A stretch of 64,000 nt of DNA, from positions 124,001 to 188,000 of the forward strand of contig NZ_JOAX01000020.1 of the NCBI RefSeq assembly GCF_000720485.1, read 5' to 3'. This DNA is from Streptomyces ochraceiscleroticus. GTDB taxonomy: Bacteria; Actinomycetota; Actinomycetes; Streptomycetales; Streptomycetaceae. The notes under the pieces were generated by a model that ran no database searches, was not told where the DNA came from, and saw only the letters and a list, made by a program, of their open reading frames with translations. This document shows, in pieces, positions 50,704 to 60,215 of the stretch. A program made the position numbers and the translations under genes. Numbering within the stretch: position 1 is the first letter of the stretch; every line of letters begins with the position of its first letter.

Positions 50704-50949
50704 ATGGGTTTGATCACCGGTCTGCTCACGCTGCCGCTGGCTCCGGTCCGCGGAGTGGTCTGGGTGGCGGACAAGCTCCGGGACGCCGCCGAGAACGAGA
50801 TTCACGACCCGGCCGTACTCCGCGCCCAGCTCGGCGCGCTCAATCAGGAGCTCGAGGACGGACACATCGGCCTCGACGAGTTCGAGCGGCAGGAGGAAAT
50901 GCTGCTCGACCGGTTGTACGCGTCCGCCCCCTCCCCACCCACTCGTTGA
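50704..50949 (+). CDS. gvpG: Gas vesicle protein GvpG
   Basis: 81 aa. GLITGLLTLPLAPVRGVVWV is followed by ADKLRDAAENEIHDP, a LGALNQELEDGHIGLDEFE coiled region and EEMLLDRL: the GvpG pattern. ATG 50704 lies one base after the gvpF stop. Thought to act in nucleation or shell growth with GvpF/L. Confidence 0.93.
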   Translation: MGLITGLLTLPLAPVRGVVWVADKLRDAAENEIHDPAVLRAQLGALNQELEDGHIGLDEFERQEEMLLDRLYASAPSPPTR

Positions 50950-50958
50950 ACAACGCGA

Positions 50959-51525
50959 ATGCGACTCCTCATGGACCAACAGACCAAGGTGACACTGGCG
51001 GCCGCGGTGATCGGCGGCTACGTACTGGGCCGGACGAAGAAAGGCCGACTGGCTCTCACCGCTGCGACATACCTGGCGGGGAGGCGGTTCGGCCTCCAGC
51101 CACGTGAGCTCGCCGCCGAGGGAATGCGCAGGCTCGGAGAGATCCCGCAAGTGGCCGAACTCCAGGAGCAGTTGCGGGGCGAGGTGCTCGACGCCGGACG
51201 TAAGGCAGTCACAGCCGCCGCGAACCGAAGCATGTCGTCACTGGCCGACGCCCTCAGCGAGCGGACGGCACAACTGGGTGCGGCCGACGAGGCGGAAGAG
51301 GAGGAGGACGAGGACGAGGCGCCGCAGGAGCGTGCTGCGAAGGCCGGCGGGAAGGACAGGCCGCCGGCGAAGAAGGCGGCGAAGAAGGCCCCCGCGAAAA
51401 AGGCACCGGCCAAGAAGACGGCCGGGGCGCGCAAGTCCGCGGCGAAGAAAGCACCGGGAAAGCAGGAGACGTCCTCGAAACGCGCTGCCAAGAAGACGGC
51501 CAGTCGCGCAGGTCGGCGGAGGTGA
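50959..51525 (+). CDS. gvpY: Gas vesicle cluster protein GvpY with a histone-H1-like tail
   Basis: 188 aa. The N-terminal hydrophobic glycine-rich segment VTLAAAVIGGYVLGRTKKGR and helix AATYLAGRRFGLQPRELAAEG are followed by an acidic patch (EEEEDEDE) and a 75-residue Lys/Ala/Pro tail of repeated AKKA units, like a histone H1 or FK-type tail. The start may be 50959 or the in-frame ATG 50971; no clear ribosome-binding site is visible. Order identifies GvpY, whose function is unknown. The tail's charge is opposite to that of GvpZ. Confidence 0.85.
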   Translation: MRLLMDQQTKVTLAAAVIGGYVLGRTKKGRLALTAATYLAGRRFGLQPRELAAEGMRRLGEIPQVAELQEQLRGEVLDAGRKAVTAAANRSMSSLADALSERTAQLGAADEAEEEEDEDEAPQERAAKAGGKDRPPAKKAAKKAPAKKAPAKKTAGARKSAAKKAPGKQETSSKRAAKKTASRAGRRR

Positions 51526-51531
51526 CGCGGC

Positions 51532-52548
51532 ATGGGCAGAACGGAAGAGGAAGTGCCCGAGGAATCGGGATTCAGCCGACTGCGTGAGGAGCTGACGAAG
51601 TACCTCAGCGCCCAGGCGGGCCAACTCGCCGACAAGGCGGGCGAAAAGCTCACCGGCCTCACGGAGCAGCTGTCCGACGCGGCCGAGAACGGCGGCACAC
51701 TGCCCGCCATCGGGTCCCGCCTGGTCAAGGGCGAATCCCCGCTGAAGGCGATCGCTTCGGAGAAAGCCAAGGGCGTCAAGGACAGCATCGTCGACAAGGC
51801 CAAGGAGACGTTCGGGGGCGGCAAGGGGAAAGGCGGCTCCAGCGGCGGCAAGTTCATGAACATCATCGAAGTCCTCGATGTGGGCGTGCCGTTGCGTACC
51901 GCTTATGACCACTGGACGCAGTACGACAAGTTCAGCAGTTTCACCAAGGGTGTCCAGAACGTCTCGAAGAGCGATGAGGCAGCCAGCGACTGGAAGGTCA
52001 AAGTCGGGCCGTCCGCCCGCAGCTTCAAGGCCACCGTGCTGGAGCAGATCCCCGATGACCGCATCGTCTGGACGTCCGAAGGGGCCAAGGGCACCACACG
52101 CGGGGCGGTGAGCTTCCACGAGCTGGGGCCGACGCTGACACGCATCGTCCTGGTCCTCGAGTACTACCCGGCCGGTTTCTTCGAGAAGACGGGCAATCTC
52201 TGGCGGGCGCAGGGCCGTCGCGTGCGGCTGGACTTCAAGCACTTCCAGCGGTACGTCACCCTCACCGACGAAGAGCCCGAAGCCTGGCGCGGCGAGATCC
52301 GCGACGGGGAAGTCGTCGTGTCGCACGAAGAAGCGGTGGAGGAGGAAGAAGCCGAGTCGCAGGACAAGGAGGGCGACGACGACTACGAGGAGGCGGAGGA
52401 CGAAGACGAAGGCCGGGAGAGCGACGACGAGGACGCCGAGGACGAGTACGAGGACGAGGAAGAGGACGAGGAAGAGGGCGACGAGGAAGGCGATGAGGAG
52501 GAGTGGGACGAGCGGCCGACGAGAAGAAGGGGTGAGGTGCGCGGGTGA
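51532..52548 (+). CDS. gvpZ: Gas vesicle cluster protein GvpZ (SRPBCC domain, acidic tail)
   Basis: 338 aa; ATG 51532 with GGAGG 9 bp upstream. Residues 1-105: helical, ending KGKGGSSGGK. Residues 108-255: an SRPBCC/polyketide-cyclase-like domain (MNIIEVLDVGVPLRTAYDHW, IVWTSEGAKGTTRGAVSFHE, GRRVRLDFKHFQRYV). Residues 260-338 are about 60% Glu/Asp. SRPBCC domains have a deep hydrophobic cavity; the ligand is unknown. Operon position gives the name. Confidence 0.87.
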   Translation: MGRTEEEVPEESGFSRLREELTKYLSAQAGQLADKAGEKLTGLTEQLSDAAENGGTLPAIGSRLVKGESPLKAIASEKAKGVKDSIVDKAKETFGGGKGKGGSSGGKFMNIIEVLDVGVPLRTAYDHWTQYDKFSSFTKGVQNVSKSDEAASDWKVKVGPSARSFKATVLEQIPDDRIVWTSEGAKGTTRGAVSFHELGPTLTRIVLVLEYYPAGFFEKTGNLWRAQGRRVRLDFKHFQRYVTLTDEEPEAWRGEIRDGEVVVSHEEAVEEEEAESQDKEGDDDYEEAEDEDEGRESDDEDAEDEYEDEEEDEEEGDEEGDEEEWDERPTRRRGEVRG

Positions 52549-52886
52549 GTAACGTCGATTTCCGTACCGGCTCCGCCCCTGTCCCGGGGCCGCCGAACGC
52601 CAACCTCGCCGACATCCTGGAGCGTGTGCTCGACAAGGGGATCGTCATCGCCGGCGACATCAAGATCGATCTTCTCGACATCGAGCTCCTGACCATCCGG
52701 CTGCGGCTGTTCGTCGCCTCGGTCGACACCGCGAAGAAGGCCGGTATCGACTGGTGGGAGACCGACCCCGCGCTCAGCTCCCGGGCAGCCCGCAGCGCTC
52801 TCCAGGACGAGAACCGCGAGCTGCGCGACCGGCTGGCGTCTCTGGAGGAAGGGACGGAACAGAGCAAGGAGACACCACGCACATGA
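52545..52886 (+). CDS. gvpJ: Gas vesicle protein GvpJ
   Basis: 113 aa. Shell-type domain NLADILERVLDKGIVIAGDI, KIDLLDIELLTIRLRLFVAS, VDTAKKAGIDWWETDPAL, then a helical DENRELRDRLASLEE tail. GTG 52545 overlaps the gvpZ stop (GTGA). A minor GvpA-like shell or tip component. Confidence 0.93.
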   Translation: MSNVDFRTGSAPVPGPPNANLADILERVLDKGIVIAGDIKIDLLDIELLTIRLRLFVASVDTAKKAGIDWWETDPALSSRAARSALQDENRELRDRLASLEEGTEQSKETPRT

Positions 52887-53686
52887 CGCAACGCGCCTCC
52901 GGCCCGGCGGCCGGAGCCACCTATGTCTTCGCCGTCACCCGCACCCTGGACCCGGCCGTCGTCGCGGATCTGGGCGGTATGAGCGCCGGGGAGCCCGTGC
53001 GCACCCTGCCGCTCGGTTCACTGGTCGGTGTCGTCCAGAGCGTCCCCGCGCACGACTTCACCGACGAGGCGTGGCAGCAGCGCCTCTCGGACCCGCATGA
53101 CCTCGAACGGTGCGCCCGTGCCCACAACGAGGTCGTGTCCGCGTCCGCGGCGTACGGCCCCGTCATCCCCCTGCCCCTGGCCACCCTGTACCTCAGCGAC
53201 ACAAGAGCCCGGCAGGCGCTGGAGAGCGAGGCGGACCGCTTTCACGCCGTACTCAGGCGCATCGCGCACCATGCCGAGTGGGGCGTAAAGGTCTACAGCT
53301 CCCCGGCCCCGCCGCCCGCCGGTGCGGACCGGCCCGTTCCGTCCGCGGACCGCGGGCGGCCGGCCCCGGGCGCCGGCCTCGCCTACCTGGAGCGCAAGCG
53401 CGGCCTCCAGCAGCGGCGCGAGCAGTGCCTTGAGCAGAGTCTGCGGATCGCGGAGGAGGTCGATGCCGAGCTGGGGAAACTCGCCACCGCCGCGCGCAGG
53501 CTGCGGACCCACGGCCGGCGGCCGTCGGACGCGCAAGGCAGCCAGGTGCTCAACGCCACCTACCTCGTGGCCGAACAGCGCGCGCAGGAGTTCGCCGAGC
53601 TGACCCGGGCGTTGCGCGGCCGGACCGAAGCGCGCATCGAGCTCTCCGGCCCGTGGGTCCCCTATTCGTTCATCAGCGAGGTGTGA
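52883..53686 (+). CDS. gvpL: Gas vesicle protein GvpL
   Basis: 267 aa, second GvpL/F-family member: TYVFAVTRTLDP, RAHNEVVSASAAYGPVIPLPLATLY, AEWGVKVYSS, and a C-terminal LNATYLVAEQRAQEF and WVPYSF. ATG 52883 overlaps the gvpJ stop (ATGA). It has a Pro-rich linker (residues 140-165). Likely recruits other Gvp proteins during assembly. Confidence 0.92.
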   Translation: MTQRASGPAAGATYVFAVTRTLDPAVVADLGGMSAGEPVRTLPLGSLVGVVQSVPAHDFTDEAWQQRLSDPHDLERCARAHNEVVSASAAYGPVIPLPLATLYLSDTRARQALESEADRFHAVLRRIAHHAEWGVKVYSSPAPPPAGADRPVPSADRGRPAPGAGLAYLERKRGLQQRREQCLEQSLRIAEEVDAELGKLATAARRLRTHGRRPSDAQGSQVLNATYLVAEQRAQEFAELTRALRGRTEARIELSGPWVPYSFISEV

Positions 53687-53689
53687 ACG

Positions 53690-53917
53690 ATGACGGGAGA
53701 ACCGGTGCCCTGGGACACCCCCGGACCCCTGTCCGGACCGATCGGCGTTCCGCTCGTCGACCTGCTGGACCGCGTCCTGGCCACCGGTGTGGTGGTGAGC
53801 GGTGACCTGGTCATCGCCATCGCGGACGTTCCGCTGGTACGGGTCTCGCTGCACGCGCTCCTTTCGTCGGTCAGCGAACGCGTACCGGCGCCGTGGCCGG
53901 ACGGAGGGCCCCTGTGA
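53690..53917 (+). CDS. gvpS: Gas vesicle protein GvpS
   Basis: 75 aa, third GvpA-like protein: VPLVDLLDRVLATGVVVSGD, LVIAIADVPLVRVSLHALLS, SVSERVPAPWP. It is the shortest of the three shell-type proteins and lacks a charged tail. ATG 53690 begins 3 bp after gvpL. Confidence 0.92.
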   Translation: MTGEPVPWDTPGPLSGPIGVPLVDLLDRVLATGVVVSGDLVIAIADVPLVRVSLHALLSSVSERVPAPWPDGGPL

Positions 53918-54192
53918 CCAGCACACGACTCGACGTGGACCGCGACCGGTTGGGGAAGGACCTGGCCACCCTCGTCCTGACGGTGGTGGAGCTGCTGCGG
54001 CAGCTCATGGAACGTCAGGCGATCCGCCGCATCGAGCAGGGCGACCTGCACGACGCACAGGTCGAAGAGATCGGCACCACCCTCATGATGCTCGACCAGC
54101 GCATGACCGAGCTCTGTGAGCAGCACGGGATCCGGCCCGAAGACCTCAACCTCGACCTCGGCCCTCTCGGAACCCTCCTTCCCCACGACTGA
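53914..54192 (+). CDS. gvpK: Gas vesicle protein GvpK
   Basis: 92 aa: [60 protein letters not shown], then [12 protein letters not shown], the GvpK family. GTG 53914 overlaps the gvpS stop (GTGA). Last gene of the operon; only 18 bp separate it from the convergent ligase gene. No gvpN is present in this cluster. Confidence 0.93.
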   Translation: MTSTRLDVDRDRLGKDLATLVLTVVELLRQLMERQAIRRIEQGDLHDAQVEEIGTTLMMLDQRMTELCEQHGIRPEDLNLDLGPLGTLLPHD

Positions 54193-54210
54193 CGCCGCGG
54201 CGGCCGCGGG

Positions 54211-55752
<1,542 letters not shown>

Positions 55753-55974
55753 TGCACTCTCTCCTGTGTTCGCAACATTCGGCTGGGCAACCGGGGCAGC
55801 TCGGGTGGGCGGTCCGGTCAAGTGCCGCTTCCGTATCCTCGACCGGCTCGCCGTCGGTCAATCCCGTCGCAAGCAGGCCGTCTCGTCCTCAGGTCCCGTG
55901 CGCGTCCGGCATGTGTCCTCCTCATTGCCCCGCGGCTTCCGGCCATCGTGTAATCAGTGACGCAGGTCTCACCA

Positions 55975-55988
55975 CCCCCGAATGGGGG
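55975..55988. promoter_or_regulatory. CCCCC-N4-GGGGG palindrome before the LuxR gene
   Basis: CCCCCGAATGGGGG, perfect 5-4-5 inverted repeat, 17 bp before the LuxR GTG in the divergent region with the acyl-CoA ligase. Such sites occur near LuxR-type regulators of acyl-CoA genes in streptomycetes; binding is inferred. Confidence 0.5.
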
Positions 55989-56005
55989 GAAGCGGAGGTT
56001 AGCGC

Positions 56006-56845
56006 GTGCCGAACGAGCCAGAGCAGAGCGGGTCGGCGGACGTCAGGGCGGCGCTGCTGCGGCTGCGCAGGGCGAGCGGGCTGCCCGTGGCGTTCGGCGG
56101 GCTGGTGACCGGTACGGGCCGGTTCCGCATCACCGAGCTGACCGGCGCTGCCACCACCGCGCTGCGCGGGCTGTCCATCCACTCGGGCAACGGCCTCGGC
56201 GGCAAGACGGCGGCCCGATCCCGGCCCTTCGCGGTGACCGATTACCACTCCTCCGCGGTGATCAGCCACGAGTACGACGGGGCGGTCGGCGCCGAAGGAC
56301 TGAAGTCCGTACTGGCGGTACCGGTCGTGGTGCGGCGGCGGGTGCGCGGCGTGCTGTACGGGGCGCTGCGGCAGCCGCTGCAGCTCGGCGACCGGCCACT
56401 GTCCGCCGCGCTGGAGGCGGCCAGGGAGCTGGAGCAGGCGCTGGTGGTGCAGGACGAGGCGGAGCGGCTGCTGTCGGTGGCCCGGCAGCCGACCGCCGCC
56501 GATCCGGTGATGTGGGAGGAGGTCAGGGAGGCGCACAGCGCGCTGCGCACCCTGGCGCAGCGGGTCGGCGACCCGCTGCTGCGGCAGGAGATGCTGGCGG
56601 CCTGCGGGCGGCTCGCGGCGGCCTCGGGCGGGCACCGCGAGGCGCGGGCGGTCGCGCTCTCGCCGCGCGAGGTGGACGTGCTCTCCTGCGTGGCCTCCGG
56701 CGCGACGAACGTCGCGGTCGCCGAGCGGCTGGGGCTGCGCCCGGAGACGGTCAAGGGCTATCTGCGCTCCGCCATGCGCAAGCTGGGCGTCCGCACCCGG
56801 CTGCAGGCCGTGGTCGCGGCGCGCCGGGCGGGCCTGCTGCCGTAG
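56006..56845 (+). CDS. GAF-LuxR transcriptional regulator
   Basis: 279 aa; GTG 56006 with GGAGG 8 bp upstream. Residues 20-160 are a GAF-like sensor (FRITELTGAATTALRGLSI, GLGGKTAARSRPFAVTDYHS, LAVPVVVRRRVRGVLYGALR). The C-terminal 65 residues are the LuxR HTH: ALSPREVDVLSCVASGATN then VAVAERLGLRPETVKGYLRS. This architecture is found beside acyl-CoA synthetase genes in actinobacteria; here the ligase is divergent. A PP2C phosphatase gene follows 104 bp downstream. Confidence 0.9.
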   Translation: MPNEPEQSGSADVRAALLRLRRASGLPVAFGGLVTGTGRFRITELTGAATTALRGLSIHSGNGLGGKTAARSRPFAVTDYHSSAVISHEYDGAVGAEGLKSVLAVPVVVRRRVRGVLYGALRQPLQLGDRPLSAALEAARELEQALVVQDEAERLLSVARQPTAADPVMWEEVREAHSALRTLAQRVGDPLLRQEMLAACGRLAAASGGHREARAVALSPREVDVLSCVASGATNVAVAERLGLRPETVKGYLRSAMRKLGVRTRLQAVVAARRAGLLP

Positions 56846-56949
56846 CCGCGCCTTCTCGCGCCACTGCTTCCCGGCGGGCCGCGCCGGCGATCCTGCGAGA
56901 CGCTGGAGGAGGGCATCCGTGCAGGTGGCGTGAGTGAGGAGGGCCGGGC

Positions 56950-58641
56950 GTGGCGGATCCCGCGACCGGGAGCGAGCCGGAGCCGGTACTGCCGGCCGGG
57001 CTGGCGGCCGGGGTCTACATCCAGGACGGCTACGGGCGGATCTCGCACGTCAACGGCAAGGCCGAGGAGCTGCTGGGCCGCCCGGCCGGCGAGCTGCTCG
57101 GCGGCGACCCGCACGAGCTGCTGCACCGCAATCCCGACGGGTCGCGGCTGCCGCGGCCGAACTGCGTACTCCTCCAGGCGTTCCTGTCCGGTCAGGCGCG
57201 GTCCCTGGACGGCTGCCAGTGGTTCGCGCGCGGGGACGGCGAGCTGATCTGTGTGGGCGGAGTGTCCGTGCCGTACGAGGTGGACGGCGCGCCGGACGGC
57301 GCGGTGGTGGTCTTCTTCGAGCGGCCGCCGGGCGAGGCGCAGACGCCGGCGCCGCCGGAGAACCTCGAGGCGCTGACCGACCTCGCCGACCGGCTGACGA
57401 TCGTCGCCGAGACCACCGCCGTGCTCACCTCCACGCTCGACCTGGACGAGTCGCTGAAGCGGCTCGTACGGCTGGTGGTCCCCCGGTTGGCGGACTGGGC
57501 CGTGGTCGATCTCCTGGAGGAGCAGGGCAAGCTGCGGCGGGTGGCCGTCGTGCACCACGTCGGCGGCCGGCACGTGCGGGTCGAGGAGCTGGCCGGGCCG
57601 ATGCCGCCGCTGCTGGAGGGGTCACGGATGCCGCTGTCCCGGGTGCTGCGCGGGGCCGCGCCGCGGATCGTGACGCCCGAGGACTACGCGGGGCCGCCGG
57701 ATTCCGGCATCGCCGTCCTGCAGCGCCAGATGTTCCAGGCGATCGGCATGCGGTCCGCGGTGATCGCGCCGCTGCGCGGCCCGGGCAAGGTGCTGGGCGC
57801 GCTGACCCTGGTCCGTACGGAGCAGGAGAAGCCCTTCGACGCGGCGGAGCTGGCGCTGGTCGACGACATCGCCCGCCGGGCCGGGCTCGCCGTGGACAAC
57901 GCGCAGCTCTACGAGCGGCAGCGGCGGGTCGCCGAGACCATGCAGCGCCATCTGCTGCCGCCACTCCCCCGGATCGAGGGCCTGGAAATGACGGTGCGCT
58001 ACCACCCGGCGCCGCACGCCTCCCGGGTCGGCGGCGACTGGTACGACGCCTTCCGGCTGCCGGACGGGGCGACGGCGCTGGTCATCGGGGACGTGGTCGG
58101 CCACGACCTGCAGGCGGCGGCCTGTATGGCGCAGGTACGCAACATGCTGCGGGCTTTCGCGTGGGAGCACACCGAGGCCCCGTCCGTCACCGTCGACCGG
58201 CTGGACCGGGCCCTCGTGCACATCAGCGACGTGCAGCTCGCCACCATGATCCTGGCCCAGGTCGAGCGGGACGGCGACTGGCAGCTCCGCTGGACCAACG
58301 CCGGGCACCCGCCGCCGCTGCTGGTGCACGACGACGGCCGGGTGTGCTTCCTGGAGCACGGCGCCGCCGACCTGGTACTCGGTACCGAGCTGTCGCCCGC
58401 ACGCACCGACTTCCGGCAGGCCCTCCCGCCGCGCAGCACGGTCGTGCTCTACACCGACGGCCTGATCGAGGCCCGCGACCTGCCGCTGAGCGAGGGCCTG
58501 GACCAACTCGCCAGCTTCGCCGCCGCCCTCGCCGACCGTTCCCTGGACGAATTCTGCGACCAGCTCCTCAGCAGGGCCCTGTACGCGGCCAACGAGGACG
58601 ACGTGGCGCTACTGGCGCTGAGGGTGCCGGGGGCGCCGTAG
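56950..58641 (+). CDS. PAS-GAF-SpoIIE (PP2C) serine phosphatase
   Basis: 563 aa, GTG 56950 with GGAGGG upstream. A PAS domain (17-110, GVYIQDGYGRISHVNGKAEE), a GAF domain (150-320, LDESLKRLVRLVVPRLADWA ... GMRSAVIAPLRGPGKVLGAL), and the PP2C catalytic domain (335-560) with metal motifs VGGDWYDAF, IGDVVGHDL, NAGHPPPL and VVLYTDGLIE. Streptomycetes use many of these to dephosphorylate anti-anti-sigma factors. No kinase or anti-anti-sigma gene is adjacent, so its partner is elsewhere. Confidence 0.92.
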   Translation: MADPATGSEPEPVLPAGLAAGVYIQDGYGRISHVNGKAEELLGRPAGELLGGDPHELLHRNPDGSRLPRPNCVLLQAFLSGQARSLDGCQWFARGDGELICVGGVSVPYEVDGAPDGAVVVFFERPPGEAQTPAPPENLEALTDLADRLTIVAETTAVLTSTLDLDESLKRLVRLVVPRLADWAVVDLLEEQGKLRRVAVVHHVGGRHVRVEELAGPMPPLLEGSRMPLSRVLRGAAPRIVTPEDYAGPPDSGIAVLQRQMFQAIGMRSAVIAPLRGPGKVLGALTLVRTEQEKPFDAAELALVDDIARRAGLAVDNAQLYERQRRVAETMQRHLLPPLPRIEGLEMTVRYHPAPHASRVGGDWYDAFRLPDGATALVIGDVVGHDLQAAACMAQVRNMLRAFAWEHTEAPSVTVDRLDRALVHISDVQLATMILAQVERDGDWQLRWTNAGHPPPLLVHDDGRVCFLEHGAADLVLGTELSPARTDFRQALPPRSTVVLYTDGLIEARDLPLSEGLDQLASFAAALADRSLDEFCDQLLSRALYAANEDDVALLALRVPGAP

Positions 58642-58673
58642 AACCGACGCCCCGGGAAGTGACGCCTCGGGAA

Positions 58674-58844
58674 CTACTGCGCCGAAGACGGCTGGGCCGG
58701 CGGGGCCGGCATGCGGAAGTCCAGGACCTCGTTGGCTTCCCGCTCGGTCTTCTCGGCGTGCTCGCGCGCAGCCGTGGCGACGTCACCCTGCTCGTTGATG
58801 AGCTGGTCGTAGATCGGGGTGAGTGGTCTGTCCGGCGAGTTCAT
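58674..58844 (-). CDS. Small conserved hydrophilic protein (56 aa)
   Basis: Starts MNSPDRPLTPIYDQLINEQG and continues as one charged helix (AAREHAEKTEREANEVLDF) to a Pro/Ala-rich end. ATG 58844 has AAGGAA 9-10 bp upstream. Start site, codon bias and a clean stop support a real gene despite its size. No membrane segment or motif. It lies between the convergent phosphatase and xdhC regions. Function unknown. Confidence 0.65.
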   Translation of the reverse strand: MNSPDRPLTPIYDQLINEQGDVATAAREHAEKTEREANEVLDFRMPAPPAQPSSAQ

Positions 58845-58951
58845 CGTGCAGTGTTCCTTCGTTCTCGGACATGGCGACAGCCGCCCACGAATGGCGCGGA
58901 CGGTCGGCCGCCGATCTTAGCTTCCGCCTACGGGGAGCGGTATTGCTGCCC

Positions 58952-60145
58952 TCAGGCAACCGATCCGATACGGCGTGTCGTGACCGACGTGTCGTGATGG
59001 ATCGGGGTATGGGCGCCGGTGAGCGGCACGCCGGTGCCGCCGCGGCGGGTGGCGACGATTTCCGCGGCGATGGACAGCGCCGTCTCCTCGGGGGTGCGGG
59101 CACCGAGATCGAGGCCGATCGGGGAGCGGAGGCGGTTGAGTTCGAGGTCGGTCAGGCCGGCCTCGCGCAGCCGGCGCAGCCGGTCCAGGTGGGTACGGCG
59201 GGAGCCCATGGCGCCCACATAGGCGACGGGCAGCCGCAGGGCCCGCTCCAGCAGCGGGACATCGAACTTGGCGTCGTGGGTGAGGACGCAGAGCACCGCG
59301 CGGGAGTCCAGCTCCTGGGAGTCCAGGTAGCGGTGGGGCCAGTCGATGACGATCTCGTCGGCGTCGGGGAAGCGGGCCCTGGTCGCGAAGACGGGCCGGG
59401 CGTCGCAGACGGTGACGTGGTAGCCGAGGAACTTGCCGGCCCTGACCAGGGCGGCGGCGAAGTCGATGGCGCCGAAGACGAGCATCCGCGGGGGCGGTAC
59501 GGAGGATTCGACGAGCAGGGTCAGCGGGACGCCGCACTGGCTGCCGTCCGCGCCGATCTCGACGGTGGTGGTGCGGCCCGCGTCCAGCAGCGCGCGGGCC
59601 TCCTCGACCGCGGTGCGGTCGAGTGCCGGGTGGCCGCCGAGACTGCCGGTGTGGCTGCCGTCGGCGCGTACGAGGAGGGCGCGGCCGAGGAGTTCGGCCG
59701 GGCCGGAGACGATGCGCGCGAGGGCCGCCGCCTCAGCGGTGACGGCGGCGGCCACCGCCGCGACGAGCGTCCCGGAGGTGCTGTCCACCGGGGCCGGGGG
59801 GTCGTCCGGCCCCTGCGATGGCTCCGGGGCGCTCGTGCGTACCGGGGTGACGAGGATGTCGATGATGCCGCCGCAGGTCAGGCCGACGGCGAAGGCGTCC
59901 TCGTCGCTGTATCCGAACTGCTCCAGGACCGGCTCGCCGGTCTCCAGGGCCTGTTGGCACAGCTCGTAGACCGCGCCCTCCACGCAACCGCCGGAGACGG
60001 ACCCGATCGCCGTGCCGTCGCGGTCGACGGCGAGGGCGGCGCCCGGTTGCCGGGGCGCGCTGCCGCCGACGCCCACCACGGTGGCCACGGCGAAGTCGCG
60101 TCCCTGCTCGACCCACCGGTTCAGCTCATCGGCGATGTCCAGCAT
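58952..60145 (-). CDS. xdhC: XdhC/CoxI-family xanthine dehydrogenase maturation factor
   Basis: 397 aa. The XdhC N-terminal domain is clear (ELNRWVEQGRDFAVATVVGV, GSAPRQPGAALAVDRDG, GSVSGGCVEGAVYELCQ, FGYSDEDAFAVGLTCGG). The C-terminal Rossmann part has MLVFGAIDFAAALVRAGKFL, DWPHRYLD, VLTHDAKFDVPLLERAL, YVGAMGSRRTHLDRL and RLRSPIGLDLGARTPEETAL. XdhC binds molybdopterin and inserts the sulfurated cofactor into XDH. ATG 60145 with AAGGAG 7 bp upstream. It lies downstream of the permease and XDH genes on the same strand. Confidence 0.94.
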   Translation of the reverse strand: MLDIADELNRWVEQGRDFAVATVVGVGGSAPRQPGAALAVDRDGTAIGSVSGGCVEGAVYELCQQALETGEPVLEQFGYSDEDAFAVGLTCGGIIDILVTPVRTSAPEPSQGPDDPPAPVDSTSGTLVAAVAAAVTAEAAALARIVSGPAELLGRALLVRADGSHTGSLGGHPALDRTAVEEARALLDAGRTTTVEIGADGSQCGVPLTLLVESSVPPPRMLVFGAIDFAAALVRAGKFLGYHVTVCDARPVFATRARFPDADEIVIDWPHRYLDSQELDSRAVLCVLTHDAKFDVPLLERALRLPVAYVGAMGSRRTHLDRLRRLREAGLTDLELNRLRSPIGLDLGARTPEETALSIAAEIVATRRGGTGVPLTGAHTPIHHDTSVTTRRIGSVA

Positions 60146-60215
60146 GTCCAGCTCCTTGTCTGCGATTGCGCGGAGGGCCGGTCAGGGCCTCCGGGCGGGG
60201 CAGCGGGACCGGTCC

